DNA from: an uncultured Clostridia bacterium
GTDB lineage: Bacteria; Bacillota; Clostridia; UBA1381
Reading direction: 5' to 3'
DNA: 12,006 nt
NCBI GenBank assembly: GCA_910585795.1
Contig: CAJUFV010000063.1
Span: 1 to 12,006 of the forward strand
A program made the position numbers and the translations under genes. Positions 7,533-12,006 of the stretch are shown in pieces (position 1 is the first letter of the stretch; every line of letters starts with the position of its first letter). The notes beneath the pieces were generated by a model. That model had not been told where the DNA came from. It was given only the letters and a program-made list of their open reading frames with translations, and did not search any database.

Positions 7533-7558
7533 AAAACGCTCTGTGTGAGCGTTTTTTT
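7533..7558 (+). terminator. Intrinsic terminator of the ABC transporter operon
   Basis: AAAACGCTC (7533-7541) pairs with GAGCGTTTT (7547-7555) around the 5-base loop TGTGT, and a run of seven T residues ends at 7558. It sits just behind the last permease stop. Confidence 0.92.
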
Positions 7559-7559
7559 C

Positions 7560-7588
7560 TTGAAAAGAATAGATAAATATGATATAGT
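7560..7588 (+). promoter_or_regulatory. Promoter of the NusG domain II gene
   Basis: TTGAAA (7560-7565) and TATAGT (7583-7588) are spaced by 17 bases, starting right behind the preceding terminator. The start codon lies 30 bases downstream, after AGGGAGG (7606-7612). Confidence 0.75.
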
Positions 7589-7617
7589 ATTTATAAAATG
7601 AAAAGAGGGAGGAAAAC

Positions 7618-8046
7618 ATGAATAAAAACAGGCTTTTGTCTATCATTTTAATTGTGACAGCGGTATTTTCTGCGGCAGTTGTTATTATAAAGTGCTTTGC
7701 TGTTGATGAAAAAAAATTTGCGAAAATCTATCAGAATGGTGAGCTTGTCAGGGAAATTAAGCTTGATACTCTTGATGCTCCTGTAGAATTTGATATTAAA
7801 GATAGAGTCGGGCATGTAAATATAGTCAGAGCTGAGCGCGGGAGGATTTGTATGCTGAGCGCGGATTGTCCTGATAAGCTGTGTGTTAATCAGGGCTGGA
7901 TTACAAACGGCGTTGTGCCGGTTGTATGTCTGCCTAATAAAGTAACTATAGAAATAACGGGAACAGAAAAGAAAACAGACGCTCAAAGCGGAGGCATACC
8001 ACCTGTTAATACTGAAAGAGAACTTGACACGTATGCTGAAAAATGA
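7618..8046 (+). CDS. NusG domain II-containing membrane-anchored protein
   Basis: The 142-residue protein has one N-terminal membrane segment (about residues 6-28) and an exported NusG domain II-like region (about 33-115). The hallmark is the cysteine-rich stretch with CPDKLCVNQGWI (84-95) and VVCLPN (102-107); cysteines 78, 84, 89 and 104 could form disulfides or hold a metal or cofactor. The tail after residue 116 is polar and unstructured. Members occur in Clostridia, often beside Gx transporters, ApbE flavin transferases or Rnf-like electron transport genes, but their biochemical role is unknown. Despite the name it is not a transcription elongation factor. Here the neighbour is an Rrf2 regulator whose own promoter lies in the last codons of this gene. 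Confidence 0.85.
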   Translation: MNKNRLLSIILIVTAVFSAAVVIIKCFAVDEKKFAKIYQNGELVREIKLDTLDAPVEFDIKDRVGHVNIVRAERGRICMLSADCPDKLCVNQGWITNGVVPVVCLPNKVTIEITGTEKKTDAQSGGIPPVNTERELDTYAEK

Positions 8047-8052
8047 TAAAAT
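8024..8052 (+). promoter_or_regulatory. Internal promoter of the Rrf2 gene
   Basis: TTGACA (8024-8029) and TAAAAT (8047-8052) are separated by 17 bases, with an extended -10 TG at 8044-8045. The -35 box and spacer lie within the last codons of the NusG domain II gene, so the Rrf2 gene can be transcribed separately. Confidence 0.75.
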
Positions 8053-8077
8053 TATTCATAGAGGATAACTATGAATA
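8053..8077. promoter_or_regulatory. 25-bp palindrome, probable Rrf2 autoregulatory operator
   Basis: TATTCATAG (8053-8061) and CTATGAATA (8069-8077) are perfect 9-bp inverted arms around a 7-base centre. The element begins next to the -10 box of the Rrf2 promoter, covering the expected transcription start. Size and position fit the operators of Rrf2-family dimers and imply autorepression. A hairpin in the mRNA is an alternative. Confidence 0.75.
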
Positions 8078-8096
8078 CAAAAGGGGACAGAAGCTT

Positions 8097-8537
8097 ATGA
8101 AAATATCGACAAAAGGAAGATATGCGGTGCGCTTGATGTTAGATATTGTTCAGCATTCAAACGGAGGGAATGTGTCTATAAAAGACATATCAAAACGTCA
8201 GAACATATCTTTAAAATATTTAGAGCAGATTGTCAATATGCTGAGTAAGGCCGGATTTTTAAAAAGTCAGCGCGGGTCTCAGGGCGGATATAAGCTGACA
8301 CGCCGGCCGGAGGAATATACGATAGGTGATATTCTCAGGGTTACTGAAGGGGGTATGGCGCCGGTATCCTGCTTGGAGGATGAGGAAAATCAATGTTCAA
8401 GAGTAAGTCAGTGTCCTACTATTGCTTTCTGGACTGAGCTGTATAATATGATTAATGATTATTTGGACGGAACCACTATTGCCTCTCTTGCGGACAGGGC
8501 GCAGGATGGTAATGATGATTTCTGCTGTTATATTTAA
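8097..8537 (+). CDS. Rrf2-family regulator with Fe-S-type cysteine triad
   Basis: The 146-residue regulator starts at the ATG at 8097 behind AAGGGGA (8081-8087). An in-frame extension upstream to 8043 would run through the promoter and palindrome and is rejected. The N-terminus MKISTKGRYAVRLMLDI is typical of the family. A winged helix-turn-helix follows (about 10-68) with SLKYLEQIVNMLSKAGFL and the wing SQRGSQGGYKL, then a dimerisation helix. Cysteines 92, 100 and 106 are spaced C-x7-C-x5-C, as in the cluster-binding loop of IscR/NsrR-type members, so a Fe-S cluster sensing iron, oxygen or NO is likely. CymR-type members lack these cysteines. A further pair, Cys143-Cys144, sits at the extreme C-terminus. 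No isc/suf genes follow, so this is not a standard iscR operon. Confidence 0.92.
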   Translation: MKISTKGRYAVRLMLDIVQHSNGGNVSIKDISKRQNISLKYLEQIVNMLSKAGFLKSQRGSQGGYKLTRRPEEYTIGDILRVTEGGMAPVSCLEDEENQCSRVSQCPTIAFWTELYNMINDYLDGTTIASLADRAQDGNDDFCCYI

Positions 8538-8577
8538 CTTTTTATTATAATACAAATATACTAAAGGAGATAAAGTT

Positions 8578-9198
8578 ATGAAGACAATATTATTTCAGGG
8601 GGATTCAATAACAGATGCGGAGCGTTCCAGGGAACTGGATTACAGAACAGGCTGCGGTTATCCGACGCTTGTGGCCGGAGAACTGGGTTTTGATTATCCT
8701 AATGAGTACAGATTTTATAACCGAGGTATAAGCGGAAACAGAGTTGTTGATGTGTATGCGAGAATTAAGGAGGATATTATTAATCTTCGGCCCGATATTA
8801 TGAGTATACTGGTTGGGGTAAATGATGTATGGCATGAAATAAGATATAATAATGGTATAGACGCGGAGAAATATTATAATATTTATTCCGTGATGCTTGA
8901 GGAAATAAGAACGGCTCTTCCTGACACTAAAATAATGATTTTAGAACCGTTTGTATTAAAAGGAAGCGCGACGGAGGACGAGTGGGAAACTTTTCGCGCT
9001 GAAGTGAAAAAAAGAGCTGAAAAGGCGAAAACGGCGGCGGAAAAGTATCAGCTTCCGTTTATTCCGCTTCAGGGCTTGTTAGACGAGGCTGTCAGACTTG
9101 CGCCGCCGGATTACTGGCTTCTTGACGGAGTACACCCAACAAGCGCGGGACATGAGCTGATAAAAAGAGAGTGGATAAAAATGTTTAAGCAGTTATAA
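8578..9198 (+). CDS. SGNH/GDSL-family hydrolase (esterase or deacetylase)
   Basis: The 206-residue enzyme carries all SGNH blocks: block I FQGDSITD with nucleophile Ser10, block II Gly53 in NRGISGNR, block III GVNDVW with Asn82, and block V LDGVHPTSAGH with Asp183 and His186. Together these supply the nucleophile, the oxyanion hole and the Asp-His pair, so it should be active on ester bonds, for example removing acetyl groups from sugars. There is no signal peptide, so the enzyme is probably cytoplasmic and acts on imported, not polymeric, substrates. AAAGGAG (8563-8569) sits eight bases before the start. The gene follows the Rrf2 gene by 40 bases on the same strand; a TATAAT at 8546-8551 could be a -10 box but has no good -35, so co-transcription is more likely. 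Confidence 0.9.
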   Translation: MKTILFQGDSITDAERSRELDYRTGCGYPTLVAGELGFDYPNEYRFYNRGISGNRVVDVYARIKEDIINLRPDIMSILVGVNDVWHEIRYNNGIDAEKYYNIYSVMLEEIRTALPDTKIMILEPFVLKGSATEDEWETFRAEVKKRAEKAKTAAEKYQLPFIPLQGLLDEAVRLAPPDYWLLDGVHPTSAGHELIKREWIKMFKQL

Positions 9199-9235
9199 AA
9201 ATAATAGCAGACATTTTATGTCTGCTATTATTTTT
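9197..9235. terminator. Bidirectional terminator overlapping the hydrolase stop codon
   Basis: A perfect 17-bp stem (9197-9213 with 9219-9235) closes the loop TTTTA. A-rich and T-rich outer ends let it work both ways. It serves the hydrolase gene, whose stop at 9196-9198 it overlaps, and the convergent methyltransferase gene ending at 9245. Confidence 0.92.
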
Positions 9236-9244
9236 ATGTATAAA

Positions 9245-10015
9245 TCATTTGACAGCGGTAAAGAAAAATCTTGGAAATTTAAAAATGATTTCTCCGTTTG
9301 CCTGCATTGGGTAGGCTTTTTTGACCTCGCTATAGACATCATGTTCAAATTCAAGCGCGTCTTTTCTTGAAAGAGCTTCTAAATAAGGTCTTAAACCCGT
9401 TCCTTTGTACCATTCCATAATACTTTCGTGTGAAGGCATTCGGTGGCAGTAAATTGTTTCCCAGATTGAGAAATCAGCTGCTATATCTGAAAGCAGGTCA
9501 AAATATTCACTCTGCGTCAGGTTATAAAAAATTCTTGGCTTGGTGAATTTAGTTTTCCATTTGCTGCTTGATGTAAGCTCAGCAATTATCATATGTATCG
9601 GCTCCTTATAGTTCATAGGCGTTTGAACTGCAAGAAGGCCGCCGTCTTTAAGTATGTTCATCATGTTTTTTATAAGTAAATGATGATTGGGTATCCATTG
9701 AATACATGCGTTTGAAAATACAACATCAAATTTTTGATTCAGTACATTAAAATCTTTGGCTGCGTCAAATAGAATGAAATCAAGGTCAGGATTTTGAGTC
9801 TGTGCTTTGTCAAGCATGCTTTGGGAATTATCTGTTCCGATAATATGTGCTTTTGGAAATTTATCAGCGAGCACTCTTGTGCTGTTGGCAGGGCCGCAGC
9901 CTATATCTATAATTTCACTTGGATTTTTTATGTGTATTTTGTTTGCGAGGTCAATGGCAGGCTGAGTTCTTTCTTTTATGAATTTTGTATACTGTTCCGC
10001 GTTCCATTCTGACAT
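9245..10015 (-). CDS. tam: Trans-aconitate 2-methyltransferase-like SAM-dependent methyltransferase
   Basis: The 256-residue protein resembles E. coli Tam along its whole length. Shared features are the start MSEWNAEQY, SAM motif I DIGCGPANST (residues 37-46), the acidic residue in GTDNS (60-64), NACIQWIPNHH (102-112), GLLAVQTPMN with downstream EP, MPSH (193-196), TGLRP (206-210), the region YPMQANGEI (235-243) and the end FPRFFF. Tam methylates trans-aconitate, the spontaneous isomer of the cis-aconitate intermediate, which inhibits aconitase. The protein is cytosolic and monocistronic, behind GAGGGG. The gene for the RpiB-like protein lies just upstream on the same strand, separated by a terminator. 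No aconitase gene is nearby, so assignment rests on sequence alone, and a related small-molecule methyltransferase remains possible. Confidence 0.85.
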   Translation of the reverse strand: MSEWNAEQYTKFIKERTQPAIDLANKIHIKNPSEIIDIGCGPANSTRVLADKFPKAHIIGTDNSQSMLDKAQTQNPDLDFILFDAAKDFNVLNQKFDVVFSNACIQWIPNHHLLIKNMMNILKDGGLLAVQTPMNYKEPIHMIIAELTSSSKWKTKFTKPRIFYNLTQSEYFDLLSDIAADFSIWETIYCHRMPSHESIMEWYKGTGLRPYLEALSRKDALEFEHDVYSEVKKAYPMQANGEIIFKFPRFFFTAVK

Positions 10016-10032
10016 TATATGAATTCCCCTCT

Positions 10033-10062
10033 GTTATAGTGTATTTAATCTGTATAAATCAA
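10033..10062 (-). promoter_or_regulatory. Possible promoter of the methyltransferase gene
   Basis: On the minus strand TTGATT (10057-10062) is followed after 18 bases by TATAAC (10033-10038), about 20 bases before the start codon. The -35 box lies in the arm of the upstream terminator hairpin. Confidence 0.5.
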
Positions 10063-10088
10063 AAGACTGCGTAAGCAGTCTTTTGATT
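10057..10088 (-). terminator. Terminator of the RpiB-like gene
   Basis: AATCAAAAGACTGC (10057-10070) and its complement (10075-10088) form a perfect 14-bp stem with a 4-base loop, 12 bases behind the stop at 10100 on the minus strand. The T-tract lies mostly within the stem and is interrupted, so some read-through into the methyltransferase gene is possible. Confidence 0.8.
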
Positions 10089-10099
10089 CTGTATTAAAA

Positions 10100-10738
10100 T
10101 TAACCAACTAGTGATTTGATATAGTCAACAATTTTTTCGTCCTTAGCGTTTGCGAAGAATAAATCTTTAAACTGAGCGCCTGCTACAGCGCCTTTAACAA
10201 GCTCCTGGTCAAGGTTAGGAAGAATTTCAAGTAAATCTCTGTGAGTAACTTTTTTAACCTCGTTAAGAATTTTCGCGTTTCTCTGTTCAGGAACGGCTCT
10301 TTCTTTTGGATATCCTCCGCCCCATTCCTCAACGAATAATTTTTCAAAAATATACTGAAGGTTAAGCTCAGCGCCCCAGCCCCAGCCTTTAGCGAAAGGC
10401 AGAGCGATACAGTTGCCGTTGTTAACTTGTGTGAACTGATAAGCGTCTGTCGGGTCTACAACATGACCGCACAAAACTCCTGGGAAAGCGTTGCAGGCAA
10501 GCATAGCTCCCTCGCCGGTGCCGCAGCCTGTGATAACAAGGTCAGCCGCGCCTGAGTTAAGAAGAACAGCGGCAAGAATACCAATCTGAACATATGTCAG
10601 CTGTTCAGCGTCATCAGCGGTATACATACCGAAATTGAATACTTCATGACCAAGCGGTTCAACAACCTTTTTTAAGGTTTCAAGAATGATGCCGTTCTTT
10701 GCGGCCTGACTGTTTTCGTTAATTAAAGCAATTTTCAT
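10100..10738 (-). CDS. RpiB/LacA/LacB-family sugar-phosphate isomerase, divergent long form
   Basis: The 212-residue protein starts at the ATG at 10738 behind AGAGGG; a GTG start 11 codons upstream would put the ribosome binding site inside the gene and is rejected. The core matches RpiB/LacAB: a Rossmann-like start MKIALINEN, LVITGCGTGEGA with the conserved Cys72 (68-79), VLCGHVVDP, and NNGNCIALPF (107-115), which aligns with the conserved asparagine-rich segment of RpiB. Usual RpiB length is about 145-150 residues, and here some 60 extra residues follow. The CDHxG motif near residue 9 is replaced by NENSQ, and the histidine of the QHND segment is missing. Activity on ribose 5-phosphate is therefore doubtful; another sugar phosphate is likelier. 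Confidence 0.82.
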   Translation of the reverse strand: MKIALINENSQAAKNGIILETLKKVVEPLGHEVFNFGMYTADDAEQLTYVQIGILAAVLLNSGAADLVITGCGTGEGAMLACNAFPGVLCGHVVDPTDAYQFTQVNNGNCIALPFAKGWGWGAELNLQYIFEKLFVEEWGGGYPKERAVPEQRNAKILNEVKKVTHRDLLEILPNLDQELVKGAVAGAQFKDLFFANAKDEKIVDYIKSLVG

Positions 10739-10774
10739 TGGAAAAAACCCTCTTTCTTTTATATTTACCACTAT

Positions 10775-10803
10775 ATTATAACAAAACAGACACAGCTTTG
10801 CAA
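10775..10803 (-). promoter_or_regulatory. Promoter of the RpiB-like gene
   Basis: Minus-strand TTGCAA (10798-10803) and a perfect TATAAT (10775-10780) are separated by 17 bases, about 37 bases before the start codon at 10738. Confidence 0.75.
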
Positions 10804-10829
10804 TATATAAATAAAAATTTAATATTTTA

Positions 10830-10859
10830 TTGACAAATAATAATGATATATTATATGAT
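10830..10859 (+). promoter_or_regulatory. Promoter of the PspC-SseB gene pair
   Basis: A perfect TTGACA (10830-10835) is followed after 18 bases by TATGAT (10854-10859). The leader leads to GGAGGGT (10892-10897) and the ATG at 10904. It is divergent from the RpiB-like gene promoter. Confidence 0.7.
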
Positions 10860-10903
10860 AAAGAGAGAGTAACGAGGATATACTTATTATTGGAGGGTAG
10901 AAA

Positions 10904-11095
10904 ATGCGTAAATTATTTAGAAGTGTTACTGATAAAAAAATATGTGGTGTTTGCGGTGGTATTGCGGAATATTTTGGAATGGATTCAACTATTATTCGTC
11001 TGGCGTTTGCCGTATTTACCTGTTTTTCATTGGGTACGGGAATGCTTGTTTATTTTATCGCGGCGCTGGTTATGCCGGAACAGCAGAATTATTAA
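10904..11095 (+). CDS. PspC-domain small membrane protein
   Basis: The 63-residue protein is almost entirely one PspC domain. The opening KLFRSVTDKKICGVCGGIAEYFGMDSTIIRLAF is the family signature, with the CGGIAEYF motif at residues 17-24. One membrane segment (about 34-57) ends in ALVMPE. In E. coli PspC belongs to the phage-shock response to membrane stress; single-domain forms in Firmicutes are common and little characterised. The start is fixed by GGAGGGT, six bases upstream. The SseB-like gene follows 52 bases later without a terminator between, so the two are probably co-transcribed. Confidence 0.9.
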   Translation: MRKLFRSVTDKKICGVCGGIAEYFGMDSTIIRLAFAVFTCFSLGTGMLVYFIAALVMPEQQNY

Positions 11096-11147
11096 CAGAT
11101 GATTATCTGTTGCATAAAGAATTTAATAAGATTGCGAGGAATCAAAA

Positions 11148-11741
11148 ATGGGATTGTTTAAAAAAAAGAAGCTGGAAAACACGCCTGAGGAAACTGTAAA
11201 TCAGAATGATACTCTGAAGGAGGATATATCAAAGGCTTATGATGAGATTACAGCAAAGAGTACATCTGACGAAAAGCAGGAAGAAGGTGATGAAGGCGCA
11301 AAAGGCGGGGAGTTTGAAAATGAATTGTTCAAGTCCCGCATAAAAATATTTAAAGAGAAAAAGAATCAGGAAGCTCTGAATGAGGTTATGAAGCTTTTAC
11401 CTGGAAGAAAGTTTTTGGTGCCATCAGTGTCTAACATGAAGGAGCCGTTTGATAATTCGGACGGTAAAATTCAATTAAAGAAAGGCGCGGTGTTTAATCC
11501 TGCGCTGCTTACGGGGACGGATAAAAAAGTATTTCTTCCTGTATTTACAGATGAGGAAGCTATGGTACAGAAATCGCCGTCAGGCGTAATACTTCGTCTT
11601 TCGATTGAGCAGTGTGTTGGTATTGTATATGATAAGAAAAATCCGGTATGGGCTATGGCGATAAATCCTTTTACAGAAAATATGATAATAGGCGAGGAAT
11701 TGCTCAGAATGATGTTTAAGGAAAATAAGAAGGAAGATTAA
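11148..11741 (+). CDS. SseB-family protein
   Basis: The 197-residue cytosolic protein has two parts. The N-terminal 60 residues are highly charged and probably disordered, with a basic start FKKKK and an acidic Glu/Asp-rich stretch. The rest (about 72-192) matches the SseB domain: KFLVPSV, then KKVFLPVFTDEEAMVQ (125-140), and NPFTENMIIGEELL near the end. The function of SseB-type domains in Firmicutes is unknown. The name comes from an E. coli protein annotated as an enhancer of serine sensitivity, distinct from the Salmonella secretion factor of the same name. GAGGA (11136-11140) lies seven bases before the start. The likely operon partner is the PspC gene. Confidence 0.8.
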   Translation: MGLFKKKKLENTPEETVNQNDTLKEDISKAYDEITAKSTSDEKQEEGDEGAKGGEFENELFKSRIKIFKEKKNQEALNEVMKLLPGRKFLVPSVSNMKEPFDNSDGKIQLKKGAVFNPALLTGTDKKVFLPVFTDEEAMVQKSPSGVILRLSIEQCVGIVYDKKNPVWAMAINPFTENMIIGEELLRMMFKENKKED

Positions 11742-11746
11742 AATAT

Positions 11747-11774
11747 ATCAGCGTCTTATTGGACGCTGATTTTT
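11747..11774 (+). terminator. Intrinsic terminator of the PspC-SseB unit
   Basis: ATCAGCGTC (11747-11755) pairs with GACGCTGAT (11762-11770) around a 6-base loop, followed by a T-tract (11770-11774), directly behind the SseB-like stop. Confidence 0.88.
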
Positions 11775-11943
11775 AGTAGAGTGAATATTATTGTTTTAGG
11801 GAGATAAGTCAGCAGAAATATTTTAGTATCTCCTTTTATATTCTTAGTATAACAATATATAGTGCTATAAAATATATTTTAGTGCCAAGATATGGTGATG
11901 ATGTAAAAAATAAAAAAAAGGGGAAAAAAAATAAAAAAAAGTA
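11775..11943. other. AT-rich intergenic region with A-tracts
   Basis: No coding region is visible. GGAGATA (11800-11806) and TATCTCC (11827-11833), followed by TTTT, could form a weak second hairpin with a 20-base loop. From 11905 to 11940 there are four runs of A interrupted by T or GGGG. Such phased A-tracts often act as curved DNA or an UP element in front of strong promoters. Confidence 0.5.
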
Positions 11944-11972
11944 TTGACAAGAGAGAGAAGATGTGTTAATAT
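11944..11972 (+). promoter_or_regulatory. Strong promoter, possibly of a stable-RNA operon
   Basis: A perfect TTGACA (11944-11949) is followed after 17 bases by TAATAT (11967-11972). It is preceded by long A-tracts and followed by GCGAAT/ATTCGC (11985-11990 with 11996-12001), a small hairpin near the expected start of the transcript. This layout is common in front of rRNA or tRNA operons in Firmicutes. The transcribed gene lies beyond the window, so its identity is inferred. Confidence 0.65.
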
Positions 11973-12006
11973 AAATAAGCTGTCGCGAATGAAGAATTCG
12001 CAGAGC

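Noticed and set aside
7648..7986. Minus-strand open frame opposite the NusG domain II gene
   Set aside because: The plus-strand gene has a promoter, a strong ribosome binding site and conserved family motifs; the antisense frame has none.
8053..8077. Palindrome read as an intrinsic terminator of the NusG domain II gene
   Set aside because: The arms are AT-rich and no T-tract follows. Its position next to a -10 box fits an operator better.
10830..11199. Overlapping alternative frames around the PspC gene
   Set aside because: They are frame-shifted readings of the PspC region; only the 63-residue frame has the PspC signature and a correctly spaced ribosome binding site.

Overview
The window is AT-rich, uses strong AGGAGG-type ribosome binding sites and near-consensus sigma-A promoters, and carries typical Firmicutes families (LplA-type lipoprotein, LanFEG-type ABC transporter, PspC, HxlR, Rrf2). 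It looks like a chromosomal segment of an anaerobic clostridial bacterium, perhaps a gut species; the genus cannot be fixed from the sequence. There are no insertion sequences, CRISPR arrays or tRNA genes. Genes form short transcription units on both strands, separated by hairpin terminators, and no gene-free gap exceeds 300 bases.

Left part (1-3060): an LplA-like sugar-binding lipoprotein ends at a strong bidirectional terminator. Facing it is an HxlR-family regulator, divergent from a metallo-beta-lactamase-fold-like protein with a degenerate zinc motif. Their 236-base intergenic region has back-to-back promoters, an HxlR-operator-like element and a distant 9-bp inverted repeat.

Centre (3115-7560): a peptide-resistance-type module. 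A histidine kinase and OmpR-family response regulator (minus strand) diverge from a three-gene ABC transporter (ATPase plus two permeases, plus strand) of the lantibiotic-immunity/bacitracin class. Three 11-bp direct repeats abut the transporter promoter and are the likely response-regulator operator. The inferred logic is that the kinase senses an envelope-active compound, the regulator binds the repeats, and the transporter protects the membrane.

Right-centre (7561-9240): a membrane-anchored NusG domain II protein, an Rrf2 regulator with three Fe-S-type cysteines and a cytoplasmic SGNH/GDSL hydrolase. The Rrf2 promoter lies across the end of the preceding gene and is followed by a 25-bp palindrome, which suggests autoregulation.

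Right part (9245-12006): a trans-aconitate 2-methyltransferase-like gene and a divergent RpiB/LacAB-family isomerase (both minus strand), then a PspC-domain small membrane protein and an SseB-family protein (plus strand). The window ends on a strong promoter (TTGACA, 17 bases, TAATAT) behind A-tracts, possibly the start of a stable-RNA operon whose body lies outside the window. Most of the segment is ordinary housekeeping and accessory DNA. The points most worth a second look are the two operator architectures and the divergent enzymes, not an obvious new system.
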